This document shows positions 1 to 9,099 of a stretch of 64,000 nucleotides of DNA, piece by piece; positions within the stretch are counted from its first letter, which is position 1; the number at the start of each line of letters is the position of its first letter. Origin of the DNA: Paraburkholderia eburnea. GTDB lineage: Bacteria > Pseudomonadota > Gammaproteobacteria > Burkholderiales > Burkholderiaceae. Below the pieces are notes generated by a model that made no database searches, was not told the origin of the DNA, and was given only the letters and a program-made list of their open reading frames with translations. The stretch covers positions 62,001-126,000 of the forward strand of contig NZ_PQGA01000009.1 of assembly GCF_002917095.1 (NCBI RefSeq). The letters are read 5' to 3'. Both the position numbers and the translations under genes were made by a program.

Positions 1-300
1 GAACACGAAGGTGGCCGTTTCCGCCGGCGTGTAGCCCTGGCGTGCGCGGTGAGCCGACATATCGGCGAGAAAGGCGCGTAACGGTTCCCATTCGGGGCGG
101 CTTGCGTCGAGCGTTTCCGACTTCGCGAGCGTGTCGAGGAACACCGTGAGGAACGTCGAGAACTGCTCGCGGACTTCGGCTTCCATGGCGAGGCCGCGGC
201 GCAGCGCGATCGGCAGATGCAGGCGGATCCAGTCGGTGAGCAGCGCGTCGCGATGCGGGTTCAGGACATCCGCGAGACGGGTCCGTTCGGGTGAGTTCAT
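1..300 (-). CDS. RsbRD N-terminal-domain sensor protein, partial (C-terminus beyond left edge)
   Basis: The start codon is at 298-300 on the minus strand behind a good AGAGGAGA ribosome site. The reading frame stays open to the left edge, giving about 100 residues. The visible part begins MNSPERTRLADVLNPHRDAL, then a helix-rich stretch with an LLTDWIRLHLP segment and REQFSTFLTVFLDTLA. This resembles the globin-like N-terminal domain of RsbRD co-antagonists, which in beta-proteobacteria usually precede a STAS domain and act in partner-switching stress modules. The STAS domain would lie outside the window, so the full architecture is inferred. The family call rests on recognition of the domain pattern, not on an alignment. 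Confidence 0.6.
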   Translation of the reverse strand, partial: MNSPERTRLADVLNPHRDALLTDWIRLHLPIALRRGLAMEAEVREQFSTFLTVFLDTLAKSETLDASRPEWEPLRAFLADMSAHRARQGYTPAETATFVF

Positions 301-690
301 GCGATCTCCTCTGCGGGCTGGCGTTCTGCTTTTGCGGTCTCGATTTTCGAGACGGAACCGCTGCACCTTACACCATTGTCGTGATTGAAGGTATTACGCG
401 TGTACAAAAAGATCAGGAACGCACGAGACTTTTCGGGAAGCTCCGGCGACGCGTGGCGATCCGGGGAATCCCCTTGTCATGCGGGGATTCACGCTTTTGC
501 AGGGTGGTCTTGTAATTTTTACAGTGTGAGTGCCTGGGGCGGCTGTGGCGGGGTTATCGGAATGGGTGCGCCAGCGCACGCTGACGGCGGAAATCGCTCG
601 CGCGAAGGGATTTCTTGTGATCGGTATGACTGGTACGGAGTTTGCTCAATATAGCCCTGCCACACACAAAAACGAGGAAAGGGGTGCCAC
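301..690. other. intergenic region, divergent promoters presumed
   Basis: This 390-base stretch lies between the divergent RsbRD-like gene and a small hypothetical gene. It should hold promoters for both. I see no convincing coding frame, terminator hairpin or repeat in it. Confidence 0.5.
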
Positions 691-939
691 ATGAAGTTCG
701 ATCCGGTTTCACGGGAATCGACGCCGGCAAGTTTCGCCACGGGAACGGCAGGGGTCACGTTCGCTACACCGCAAACGCTGGAGGACGAGGTCGCTGAAGA
801 CGAGAAAGGCCTGCGATTGCTGTCGAGGTTGTCGTACTGCGTGGCCTGGCTGTTCGGGCTGGAGGCGTTCTTTATGGAGCCTCAGGCTGCGGCCGGTGCG
901 CAGGCGGTTCAAGGTTTTGAAGGGAGGAGGCGCGATTGA
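691..939 (+). CDS. small hypothetical protein
   Basis: This 82-residue reading frame is preceded by a strong purine-rich ribosome site (GAGGAAAGGGG) ending seven bases before the ATG, which is the main support for it. The product is acidic in the first half and has one weakly hydrophobic stretch (about residues 50-65, containing YCVAWLFGLEAFF), then a short basic tail. I recognise no family. It sits alone, with 300 bases of non-coding sequence downstream. It could be a lineage-specific small protein or a spurious frame. Confidence 0.4.
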   Translation: MKFDPVSRESTPASFATGTAGVTFATPQTLEDEVAEDEKGLRLLSRLSYCVAWLFGLEAFFMEPQAAAGAQAVQGFEGRRRD

Positions 940-1239
940 TGCGCCGGGACGGCCGGCTGGCTGTTTGCTGTCGCCGGCTGGCCGTCACCTGAACGTTCTT
1001 TCCCTGCGTCGGTCCCCGTTTTGCCCGGTGTTATGTCGGGTGCCTGTAACAAACTCCCAGCATGTGTAACGTAACGTAACGGCCTTCCCGGGCCGTCGCG
1101 AGGCGTAACGCTTTTCGCTGTTCCCGTACTTGAGCGGATCGGAAAGATCGGCAAAGCGCTGAAATGCGCGCCGCGCCTGAATGCTTTATAAAAGGGGCAA
1201 ACGTCTGTCGTCAGCCATGGAAACCGACCGAGCCTCCGC
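940..1239. other. intergenic region with a TAACG tandem
   Basis: No gene is seen. The stretch contains three tandem copies of the pentamer GTAAC at about 1066-1080, next to a GGCC-rich hairpin-like run. Just before the mlaC-like gene there is an AT-rich TTTATAAAA sequence near 1183 that could belong to its promoter. Confidence 0.4.
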
Positions 1240-1878
1240 ATGAAAAACATTCTGATTGTCGCCACGCTTTTTACGGCCCTGACGGGCTTTGTGTCCCCGA
1301 GCGCCAGTGCCGCGCCCCAGCCCGTCGACCAGACCGACCCGCAGGCCTTGATCAAGACCGCCACCCAGCAAGTGCTGGACGAGGTCCGCACCCAGTCGAT
1401 CGCCCCTGATGACATCCCGCGCATTCGCGGCATCGTCGATCGCGACATCCTTCCTTACGTCGATTTCCGCCGTACGACGCAACTGTCGATGGGGCCGCAC
1501 TGGCGCACGGCCACGCCTGCACAGCAGCAACAGGTCATGGAGCAGTTCCAGCTGCTGCTGATCCACCTCTACGCAGGCGCGCTCGCCCAGTTGCGGCCCG
1601 ATCAGCAGATCGAATACGCGCCCATGCGCAACGCCCCGAGCGACACGGACGTGGTCGTGCGCACCCAGGCGCAGACGAGCGGCAAGCCTGTCGAGATCGA
1701 CTATCGCCTCTACAAGACGCCGCAGGGCTGGCGGCTCTATGACCTGAACGTGCTCGGCGCGTGGCTGATCCAGACCTACCGCGCACAGTTCAACGAGAAA
1801 ATCCAGGAAGGCGGCGTGGACGGCCTGATCCAGTTTCTGACGGCGCGCAATCAGGAACTGGAAACGGCCAAGCCCTGA
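1240..1878 (+). CDS. MlaC/Ttg2D-family periplasmic phospholipid-binding protein
   Basis: The 212-residue product has a signal peptide (about residues 1-25, cleavage near ASA-AP). The mature domain matches the MlaC/Ttg2D family (Pfam MlaC): a DILPYVDFRRTTQLSMGPHWR segment in the first third and the pattern IDYRLYKTPQGWRLYDLNVLG near residues 150-170, which is highly characteristic. MlaC shuttles phospholipids between the outer-membrane MlaA complex and the inner-membrane MlaFEDB ABC transporter. No mlaA, B, D, E or F lies nearby, so this is a stand-alone copy. Such extra MlaC-like proteins can accompany hopanoid or other lipid transporters elsewhere; the partner here cannot be told. Length is normal for the family. 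Confidence 0.85.
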   Translation: MKNILIVATLFTALTGFVSPSASAAPQPVDQTDPQALIKTATQQVLDEVRTQSIAPDDIPRIRGIVDRDILPYVDFRRTTQLSMGPHWRTATPAQQQQVMEQFQLLLIHLYAGALAQLRPDQQIEYAPMRNAPSDTDVVVRTQAQTSGKPVEIDYRLYKTPQGWRLYDLNVLGAWLIQTYRAQFNEKIQEGGVDGLIQFLTARNQELETAKP

Positions 1879-2110
1879 CATGCCCTGACGCGCGGGCAGC
1901 GCGCTTTCCCCGGCGGCGCGTCTGCCGTCTGCGTTATGCTGCGCCCCGGCATGCCGCTTGCCCTCCACGCTGGCGCCTCGCTTCACGAGACAGGCGGCAG
2001 CCGTCGAGCAAGGCCAGATGTCAGTACATCAATGGTCAGTACCCCAATGATTTCGCTCGCTGCCGCCCATCGCGCGCAGCGCGCACTACTCTGAATGCAG
2101 GTGCGCCCCG

Positions 2111-4117
2111 ATGCGCGAGCCCTATCCTCCCCACGAATCCGATGACCGCCCGGGTCACGCTGGCCGCGACCGCTTCGCCATGAATGTCCCGCTTCCACCC
2201 GACCGGCCTCACACAGGTCATGCGCACGGCGCCGCAGGCAGCCGCCGCAACCGCGTGTTCCCGCCGAGCACGCCCACGGTCCATACGCTCGCCTCGGTCA
2301 TCACGGGCGTGGTGGTCGTGTGCGGCCTCTACTTCGGGAGCGCGGTGCTGATTCCGATCACGCTCTCGGTGCTGCTGAGTTTTTTGCTCGCGCCGCTCGT
2401 CAACGCGCTGCGCCGTCTGCGCCTGCCGCAATTCCTGTCGATCCTGATCGCGGTGCTCGCCACGGTGCTCGCATTGGCCGGCGTGAGCGCGCTGATCTTC
2501 GCGCAGGTCGTGCAACTCGCCGCCGATCTGCCGCAGTACCAGGAGGAGATCGAGCAAAAGATCGAGACGGTGCAGCAAAAAACCGTGGGCCGCGCCGATT
2601 CCCTGATGACGCGCGCCGCCGCCGCCTTGCAGCGCGTGACGCCCACGCCGCCGCCGGCGCCACCGGCGCCGCGCGGACGCGCCGCGCGCAACCAGCCGCA
2701 GCAGCCGATGCCCGTCGAGGTCCACACGCCCTCACCCACGCCGATGCAACTCGCGCAGCGGGCTTTCTCGCCGGTGATCGCGCCGCTGGAGACCGGCTTC
2801 ATCGTGCTCGTGGTGACGATCTTTATCCTGCTGCAGCGCGAGGACTTGCGCGACCGTCTGATCAGCGTGTTCGGCTCCGACGATCTGCACCGCACGACCA
2901 CCGCCATCAACGATGCCTCCGAGCGTCTGTCCCGTTACTTCGTCGCGCAGCTTGGGGTGAACGTGTCGGTGGGGGCGGTGCTCGCGGTGGGGCTGGCGGG
3001 GATCGGCGTGCCGGGCGCGCTGCTGTTCGGCGCCGTGGCGGCGCTGCTGCGCTTCGTGCCGTACATCGGTATCTGGATCGCAGCCGTGATGGCGACGCTG
3101 CTGGCCGCCGCGATTCAGCCGCAATGGACCATGGCGGTGTGGACGCTGATCTTCTTCATCGTCGTCGATGTGGTGGCGGGCCAGTTCGCCGAGCCGATGC
3201 TCTATGGCCGCCGCTCGGGGCTGTCTCCGCTCGCGGTGGTGGTCGCGGCGATCTTCTGGAGCTGGCTCTGGGGGCCGATCGGCCTCGTGCTATCGACGCC
3301 GCTCACGCTTTGTATCGTCACGCTCGGCCGTTACGTGGATCGGTTGAATTTTTTGACCATCCTGCTCGGCGACCAGCCCGCGCTCACGCCCGCGCAAACC
3401 TGCTATCAACGCCTGCTCGCCGACGATCCGCATGAAGCGCTCTTGCAGGCCGACCGCCTGCTCGTCGAGATGCCGCTCATCGACTATTACGAGCAGGTGG
3501 TGTTCGAGGGCCTGCGCTTCGCGCGCAACGACGTGCTGCGCGGCGTGCTGCCCGCCGAGCAACTGGCGCGCATCAATCAGGCGCTGCTCGACATCGTCGA
3601 GGATCTCGAATCCGTGGACGATTCGCGCCACGCCGCGCTGGAGGACGCCAACGCGCGCCGCAACGGCGAAGCGGTCGAAGCGCCGCTGGAGGTGCCGCAC
3701 GACGGCCGCCTCGTGCTGTGCGTACCGGGGCGCGGCGCGTTCGACGAGGTGGTGGTGGCGATCGTCTGCCAGTTGCTCCTGCGCGCGCGCATTCCCTGCA
3801 CGGCGACCACTTACGCCGACGTGCGCAACACCAAGGCGGGCATGGCGGATGCGCTCGACATCCACGCGATTTGCGTGGTGTCGCTCGACGCCCCGGAGTC
3901 GCCGCCGTACCTTCGCAACCTGGTGCGGCGCGTGCGCGAGCGGGCGGCCGACATGCCGATCGTCGTCGGGGTGCGGGCTACGCGTCGCGACGAAGGCATG
4001 GGGATCGCCGCCAACGACACCGGCACGCACCTCGCCGCCACGCTGCGCGACCTCGTGGAGGAGTGCGGCACGGCGCTGGCGCGTCAGCCGGAGGCCGTCG
4101 CGCGACAGCAAATCTGA
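2111..4117 (+). CDS. AI-2E family permease with long C-terminal extension
   Basis: A 668-residue membrane protein. Residues about 55-410 form an AI-2E (Pfam PF01594) permease: two paired helices near residues 58-125, a long soluble segment with a Pro/Ala-rich linker (about residues 178-210), then the usual cluster of helices from about 225 to 410. Family members include YdiK, PerM and sodium/proton antiporter-like proteins. Despite the family name, few have been shown to export autoinducer-2. The roughly 240 residues after the membrane domain are soluble and unusual: usual family length is 330-400. They include an alpha-helical part and a Rossmann-like part containing RLVLCVPGRGAFDEVVVAI. A later ATG at 2180 would give a shorter N-terminus. 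The gene is alone. Confidence 0.85.
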   Translation: MREPYPPHESDDRPGHAGRDRFAMNVPLPPDRPHTGHAHGAAGSRRNRVFPPSTPTVHTLASVITGVVVVCGLYFGSAVLIPITLSVLLSFLLAPLVNALRRLRLPQFLSILIAVLATVLALAGVSALIFAQVVQLAADLPQYQEEIEQKIETVQQKTVGRADSLMTRAAAALQRVTPTPPPAPPAPRGRAARNQPQQPMPVEVHTPSPTPMQLAQRAFSPVIAPLETGFIVLVVTIFILLQREDLRDRLISVFGSDDLHRTTTAINDASERLSRYFVAQLGVNVSVGAVLAVGLAGIGVPGALLFGAVAALLRFVPYIGIWIAAVMATLLAAAIQPQWTMAVWTLIFFIVVDVVAGQFAEPMLYGRRSGLSPLAVVVAAIFWSWLWGPIGLVLSTPLTLCIVTLGRYVDRLNFLTILLGDQPALTPAQTCYQRLLADDPHEALLQADRLLVEMPLIDYYEQVVFEGLRFARNDVLRGVLPAEQLARINQALLDIVEDLESVDDSRHAALEDANARRNGEAVEAPLEVPHDGRLVLCVPGRGAFDEVVVAIVCQLLLRARIPCTATTYADVRNTKAGMADALDIHAICVVSLDAPESPPYLRNLVRRVRERAADMPIVVGVRATRRDEGMGIAANDTGTHLAATLRDLVEECGTALARQPEAVARQQI

Positions 4118-4222
4118 TACGCCGAATGTGACATTGATTGTGACAGTCACGCCGACGTCACATTCAGGCCTGATGATATGCGCCCCTGTGCCCCTGGTTG
4201 CGGCATTGCTAGGAGACATGAA

Positions 4223-4462
4223 TTGCTGAGTCCGCACGAGTTTGCCACCCTGATGTTGATCCGCCACGCGCCGGAGCAGATCGACATGAATCGCCACGAA
4301 CTCGATACCCTGCTTGAACGCCAGCTCGTCGCGCTCGAAACGCGCACCGAAGGCCACCGCCTGCCGTCGCTCACGACGGCGGGTCATTCGCTGCTCCAGG
4401 CGCTCGGGCGCGTCGATCCCGTGCGCGTCGTGCACGATGATATGAGCTTCGATACGCATTGA
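4223..4462 (+). CDS. small conserved hypothetical protein (TTG start)
   Basis: I chose the TTG at 4223 because AGGAGA sits six bases upstream; the frame is open further upstream to an ATG at 4178 but without a ribosome site. The product is 79 residues, beginning LSPHEFATLMLIRHAPEQ. Such 'SPHEFATLML' small proteins recur in Burkholderiaceae, where they are annotated only as hypothetical. It is probably a small cytosolic helical protein with a winged-helix flavour (LDTLLERQLVALE followed by LPSLTTAGHSLLQAL). No function can be given. Confidence 0.6.
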   Translation: MLSPHEFATLMLIRHAPEQIDMNRHELDTLLERQLVALETRTEGHRLPSLTTAGHSLLQALGRVDPVRVVHDDMSFDTH

Positions 4463-4579
4463 GGGCGGTTCGTCCGTCCTGCGCCGCCCCGGCTGTCACT
4501 TCCCCCCGCCATGGGCGACAGCATTCTGTCGAGGGTCGTGCCTGAAAAACCGATGCGCGCGCACCCATTTCGCGCGCGC

Positions 4580-4609
4580 AAAAAAATCGCCGGCGGATGG
4601 CCGCCGGCG
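4580..4609 (-). terminator. rho-independent terminator for the sad gene
   Basis: A perfect 9-bp inverted repeat (4588-4596 with 4601-4609, four-base loop) is followed, on the minus strand, by a run of seven T after one spacer. It lies about 250 bases beyond the stop codon of the minus-strand aldehyde dehydrogenase, so it probably ends that transcript. The 4463-4855 gap otherwise holds no gene I can support. Confidence 0.7.
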
Positions 4610-4855
4610 TTCAAGACTTCGACTCTGCATGGTCCCTGAATGAACGGGGACAGGGTATGGTGCGCGGTGCGCGAACCGGCAAGTCAGTCGGTCCGCTGCC
4701 GCGCTCCATAGCCCGATTAACGGTCATCGCGCCGAAAGGTTGAATGCGGAAAAACCCGCTTGCTCGTCAACCCTGGCCGGAGTCGAATCGGTAAAAAGAC
4801 CTTCCAGCAAGGCGCGAAATGCCTCCGCGCCTCGTGCCGCCATCGCCACCATGTT

Positions 4856-6247
4856 TTAGCGCCGATCCACCCAGACCGTCTGGATGTTGCAGAACTCGTG
4901 CAGCCCGAAGCTGGACAGTTCGCGACCAAAGCCGCTCTTCTTCACGCCGCCCACGGTCACGCGCGGGTCGGTCGCCACGTCGCCGTTGATGAAGACCGCG
5001 CCGGTGTCGATCTGCGCGGCCAGTACGTTGGCGCGTTCGACATCGCGCGACCAGATCGTGCCGCCCAGACCGAATTCGCTATCGTTCGCGAGATCCACGG
5101 CGTGCTGCGCATCGCGCGCCACCACGATCGCCGCGACCGGCCCGAACAGTTCTTCCTTGAACGCGGTCATGCCCGGACGCACATCGGCGAGCACCGTCGG
5201 CGCGTAGTAATTGCCCGCGCCTTCGATCTTGCTGCCGCCCAGCACGAGGCGCGCGCCTTCGGCGATCGAGCGCTCGACCTGGTTGTGCAGTTCGTCGCGC
5301 AAATCGTAGCGCGCCATCGGGCCGATGAAGGTGCTGTCCTCGCGCGGCGCGCCGATGCGCAGCGCCTTCACGGCTTCGACGAAGCGTGCTTCGAAGTCGG
5401 CGGCGATGCTTTGCTCGACGATCAGGCGCTTGGCGGCAAGGCAGACCTGGCCGGTATTGCCATAGCGGCCCAGCACGGCGGAGCGCACGGCCTGGTCGAG
5501 ATCGGCGTCGGCGAGCACGATGAACGCGTCCGAGCCGCCCAGTTCCAGCACGCACTTCTTGAGCGCCGCGCCCGCCTGCTGCGCGATGGCCGCGCCCGCC
5601 CGCACGCTGCCCGTGACCGCGATGGCGGCGATGCGCGCATCGGCGATCACCGGCGCGACGCGCTCGGGCGGCAGGTTGAGCACTTCGAAGGCGCCTGCGG
5701 GCAGATCGGTGGCCGCGAGCGCATCGCGCAGCAGGTACGCGCTGCCCATCACGTTGGGCGCGTGCTTGAGCACGTAGGTATTGCCCGCGAGCAGCATGCT
5801 CACCGCGCCGCGCAGCACCTGCCAGATCGGGAAGTTCCACGGCATGACCGCGAGAATCGGGCCGAGCGGGCGGAATTCCTGGCGCGCGGTGCCGTTCGGC
5901 ACCGGCACATTCAGCGGCGCGAGCATGGCCGGGCCGTTTTCGGCATACCACTCGGCGAGCGCGGCGCACTTTTCGACTTCGCCGCGTGCCTGCGCGATCG
6001 GCTTGCCCATTTCGTCGGCGATCATCGTCGCGAACGCCTGCTTGCGCTCGCGCAGGACGTGCGCGAGTTGCACCAGCACGGCGGCGCGCTGGGCGACGGG
6101 CGTGTCGCGCCAGATGCGTGCGGCGCTGGCGGTGCGAACGAGCGCAGCTTCCACGGCGGTTTCGCCGTCGAACGCGTAGGTCGCGAGGATTTCGCCGTTG
6201 ACGGGGTTGCGCGAGACGGCGCCGGCGGTGTCGGGTGTAGCGGTCAT
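4856..6247 (-). CDS. sad: NAD(P)-dependent succinate-semialdehyde dehydrogenase (Sad/YneI type)
   Basis: The 463-residue product is an aldehyde dehydrogenase that oxidises succinate semialdehyde to succinate, the last step of putrescine and GABA catabolism. The start chosen (ATG at 6247) has AGAGGAG upstream; the frame extends 23 codons further without a ribosome site. The ALDH catalytic set is present: Asn138 in the MPWNFP motif, Glu236 in LELGG, and Cys269 in GNTGQVC. The C-terminal KKSGFGRELSSFGLHEFCN is nearly the E. coli YneI sequence as I remember it. It is divergent from a LysR gene that matches PtrR/YneJ, the same arrangement as in E. coli. A terminator follows at 4580-4609. Confidence 0.9.
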   Translation of the reverse strand: MTATPDTAGAVSRNPVNGEILATYAFDGETAVEAALVRTASAARIWRDTPVAQRAAVLVQLAHVLRERKQAFATMIADEMGKPIAQARGEVEKCAALAEWYAENGPAMLAPLNVPVPNGTARQEFRPLGPILAVMPWNFPIWQVLRGAVSMLLAGNTYVLKHAPNVMGSAYLLRDALAATDLPAGAFEVLNLPPERVAPVIADARIAAIAVTGSVRAGAAIAQQAGAALKKCVLELGGSDAFIVLADADLDQAVRSAVLGRYGNTGQVCLAAKRLIVEQSIAADFEARFVEAVKALRIGAPREDSTFIGPMARYDLRDELHNQVERSIAEGARLVLGGSKIEGAGNYYAPTVLADVRPGMTAFKEELFGPVAAIVVARDAQHAVDLANDSEFGLGGTIWSRDVERANVLAAQIDTGAVFINGDVATDPRVTVGGVKKSGFGRELSSFGLHEFCNIQTVWVDRR

Positions 6248-6368
6248 GTTGTGCTCCTCTCTGTCGGAACTGCAATGATTACGGCATCGAATGAGCGACA
6301 GCATACGATCTGGCAATACTCAGCAAAAGTGAATAATATTGAATAAATTGTTCTCTAGGAGTGAGGGT

Positions 6369-7271
6369 GTGGAGCTGGCTCAACTGCTGATCTTTCGCGA
6401 AATCGCCGATGCGGGCAGCGTGCAGGCCGCCGCGCAGCGGCTGCACCGCGTCCCGTCCAATCTCACGACGCGCCTGCGGCAACTGGAGGAGGAACTGGGC
6501 GCGGAGCTGTTTATTCGCGAAAAGATGCGTCTGCGCCTGTCCGCGACGGGCGCGGCGTTCCTCGACTACACGCGCCGCATTCTCGATCTCGTTGAGGAAG
6601 CGAAACTCTCCGTGGCCGGCGACGAGCCGCGCGGCGCGCTGCCGCTGGGTTCGCTGGAAAGCACGGCGGCCGTGCGCATTCCAGCGGTGCTGGCGGCGTT
6701 TCATCGGCGCTATCCGGACGTGGCGCTCGATCTTTCGACGGGGCCGTCGGGAGAACTGATCGATCGCGTGCTGGAAGGTGAGCTGGCTGCGGCGTTTGTC
6801 GATGGACCGGTCTCGCATCCCGCGCTCACGGGCGTGCCCGTGTTCGGCGAGGAACTGGTGCTGATCTCGGCGGCCAACCGCAAGCCGATCAAGCGCGCGA
6901 AGGACGTGAACGGCGCGAACATCTATGCGTTCCGCTCGAACTGCTCGTATCGGCGTACTTTCGAGCGCTGGTTCGAGGAGGATTGCGCGGCGCCGGGACG
7001 CGTGTTCGAGCTGGAGTCGTATCACGGCATGCTGGCGTGTGTGTCGGCGGGTGCGGGTCTCGCGCTGCTGCCGGCGAGCTTGCTGGAGAGCATGCCCAGT
7101 CGTGGCGAGGTGATGGCGCATAAGCTGCCGGCTTCGGTGCGCGCCGTGACGATTTTTCTCGTCTGGCGGCGCGATCTGCGCGCGCCGGCGGCGCTGCGGC
7201 GGCTGATTGAAATGCTGGAGGCAAAAACGGGCGCAGAGGACGGAGAAGATCGCTCAAGGACGCCCGGATGA
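6369..7271 (+). CDS. ptrR: LysR-family regulator of sad (PtrR/YneJ-like)
   Basis: I chose the GTG at 6369, which has GGAGTGAGG just upstream and gives an N-terminus (VELAQLLIFREIADAGSVQ) aligned with YneJ. The product is 300 residues. The winged helix covers residues 1-60 (HRVPSNLTTRLRQLEEELG). The effector domain contains GSLESTAAVRIPA, STGPSG and ANCSYRR-like stretches (here SNCSYRRTFERWF) and ESYHGMLACV, all typical of PtrR. In E. coli this protein controls sad in response to putrescine catabolism. The divergent position with a 121-base shared promoter region supports the same role here. Confidence 0.85.
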   Translation: MELAQLLIFREIADAGSVQAAAQRLHRVPSNLTTRLRQLEEELGAELFIREKMRLRLSATGAAFLDYTRRILDLVEEAKLSVAGDEPRGALPLGSLESTAAVRIPAVLAAFHRRYPDVALDLSTGPSGELIDRVLEGELAAAFVDGPVSHPALTGVPVFGEELVLISAANRKPIKRAKDVNGANIYAFRSNCSYRRTFERWFEEDCAAPGRVFELESYHGMLACVSAGAGLALLPASLLESMPSRGEVMAHKLPASVRAVTIFLVWRRDLRAPAALRRLIEMLEAKTGAEDGEDRSRTPG

Positions 7272-7469
7272 AAAGCGCTCCGGCGTGCTATCTGCAATCC
7301 AGCGCGCCGGAGCGAACCCCAGTCCAGACCGGCTCAGCGAGCGAATCGGCGAGCGGCCCAGGCAGTCTCGGAGAAGACTGGCCGCATCGTAGCAAGCGTG
7401 TTGGCGCGCGTGAACGAAGCCTTTGGCATAACGTAATGAGGGCGCGGGTTCGATGGTGTTCACGCGCGC

Positions 7470-8936
7470 TCAATCATGCGCATGCAAGCGCCGGTGCAGC
7501 GGCCCGAGCGCCATCGACAACAGCACGCATACGCCCAGAATCGCCACCAGCGAGAACATCGATACCTTGAAGCCCGCCGCGTAATCGAGCGCGCCAGGAT
7601 GCGCACCCAGACGCGCGAAGAACATCCCGCCGAGCGTCGCCGCGCCCACGGCAGCACCGATCTGCAGCATCGCCGTGACCATGCCTGACGCCACGCCCGC
7701 GCGTGCCGGCTCGACTTCGGCGAGCACGATGCGCACCACGGACGGCAGCACGAGACCCTGGCCGATGCCCATCGCCGCGAGTCCGACGTAGAAGCCCGCG
7801 CCCGGCGCCGTAGCCCCCGCGAGCGCCGCCGCCGTGGCGAGACCCAGCGCGATCAGCACATAACCGAGCGTGAGCACGCGATAGCCGCCGAAGCGCGCGA
7901 CCAGACGCTGCATCAAGAGCGGACTCGTCAGAAAGCCGACGCCGAATGGCAGGATCGCGAAGCCCGAGGCCAGCGGCGACCAGTGCAGCCCGCCCTGCAG
8001 ATAAATGCCGTAGCTCAGAAAGAACGCGCTCATCAGATAGAACAGGAACGCGAGCGTCAGGCCCAGCGCGACGACGGGATTGCGCAGCAGCCGCACGTCG
8101 AGCAGCGGATCCTTGCCCGCCGCGAGCGTGCGCGACTCCACGCGCAGCAGCAGGCCGAGCACGGGCACCGACGCCGCGAGGCAGAACAGCATCCACGCGG
8201 GCCAGCCTTCCTCGCGTCCGCGCGTGAGCGGATAGACCAGCATCAGCAGGAAGAGCGACAGCAGCAGCGTGCCGGGCACGTCGATGCGCGCGCCGCGCGG
8301 CGGACGGCTTTCCGGAATGAAGCGCCAGCTGCCGAGCAGCGCGAAGACGCCGATCGGCAGATTGACGAGAAAGATCGCGCGCCAGCCAAGGCCGAACGGA
8401 TGCAGGCTGATGAGCGCGCCGCCGCCCAGCTGGCCGATCACCGCCGCGACGCCGAACACGAAACCATAGAGGCCCATCACGCGCACCTGCTCGTGCGGCG
8501 CGTAGACGCTGCGGATCGTCGCCAGCACCTGCGGCGCGAGCACAGCGGCGAAGAGGCCCTGCAGGATGCGTCCCAACACGAGCACCGTACCGTCCGAGGC
8601 CAGGCCGCAAAGCGTCGAGGCGAGCACGAAGCCCGCCATGCCGATCATGAACATGCGCTTGCGGCCGTACAGATCGCCCAGTCGCCCGCCCGTGATCTGC
8701 GCGACCGCATTGGCGCAGGCGTAGGCCGACACCACCAGTTGCAACTGCGAGGCGCTGGCCGCGAGTCCGTCATGGATCGCGGGCATCGCGAGATTGACGA
8801 TGAAGTAATCGACCGGCGGCAGGATCGCGCCGATCAGCAGGACGAAGAGCGCCCAGCCGGAATGACCGCGTGCGGCGGCGGGCGGGGAAGACGCCGCGGC
8901 CACGGTCGGCGCGGCGGTGAGGGTGTCGTCAGTCAT
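7470..8936 (-). CDS. MFS transporter, DHA2 (14-TM) drug-exporter type
   Basis: A 488-residue product from the ATG at 8936; an upstream in-frame ATG at 8990 would add 18 residues. It is a Major Facilitator protein with about 14 hydrophobic segments. It shows the DHA2 motif A version (GRLGDLYGRKRMF, near residues 85-97) and motif C-like Gly/Pro repeats in helix 5. DHA2 members export drugs, dyes and other toxic compounds by proton antiport. It is divergent from a LysR gene (start at 9100), with a palindrome in the gap, suggesting regulation by that LysR. The substrate cannot be deduced. Confidence 0.85.
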   Translation of the reverse strand: MTDDTLTAAPTVAAASSPPAAARGHSGWALFVLLIGAILPPVDYFIVNLAMPAIHDGLAASASQLQLVVSAYACANAVAQITGGRLGDLYGRKRMFMIGMAGFVLASTLCGLASDGTVLVLGRILQGLFAAVLAPQVLATIRSVYAPHEQVRVMGLYGFVFGVAAVIGQLGGGALISLHPFGLGWRAIFLVNLPIGVFALLGSWRFIPESRPPRGARIDVPGTLLLSLFLLMLVYPLTRGREEGWPAWMLFCLAASVPVLGLLLRVESRTLAAGKDPLLDVRLLRNPVVALGLTLAFLFYLMSAFFLSYGIYLQGGLHWSPLASGFAILPFGVGFLTSPLLMQRLVARFGGYRVLTLGYVLIALGLATAAALAGATAPGAGFYVGLAAMGIGQGLVLPSVVRIVLAEVEPARAGVASGMVTAMLQIGAAVGAATLGGMFFARLGAHPGALDYAAGFKVSMFSLVAILGVCVLLSMALGPLHRRLHAHD

Positions 8937-9056
8937 GGCGGAACTGTCCAAAAAGAGGGGCGCAGCCAGGTGCAGGGAGGGATTGCGCATTGCACCATTC
9001 GGTACGACATTGTGCTACAACACGCATCCAGCGGAAAAGCGGGAATAGGTGCTACT

Positions 9057-9079
9057 ATCCATCGACTTACTCGATGGAT
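9057..9079. promoter_or_regulatory. perfect 9-bp palindrome between the MFS and LysR genes
   Basis: Bases 9057-9065 are an exact inverted copy of 9071-9079, with a five-base spacer. It lies 20 bases before the LysR start codon and about 120 bases from the MFS start. It may be the binding site for the LysR protein or another repressor, or a 5' UTR hairpin. Confidence 0.45.
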
Positions 9080-9099
9080 GGCGAAAGCCGGGGAGCACC

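Noticed and set aside
1065..1080. TAACG tandem (also a related GTTACGTTAC at 54183-54200) as a functional repeat family
   Set aside because: Only two short, differently arranged occurrences; could be chance.
2111..4117. AI-2E permease as evidence of an autoinducer-2 system
   Set aside because: The family name is historical; no luxS, lsr or lsrK gene is in the window, and most members are unrelated to AI-2.
4760..6346. Long plus-strand frame opposite sad
   Set aside because: It is a GC-driven shadow: its product is His/Arg/Ala-rich low-complexity sequence, and the minus-strand gene has clear ALDH motifs.
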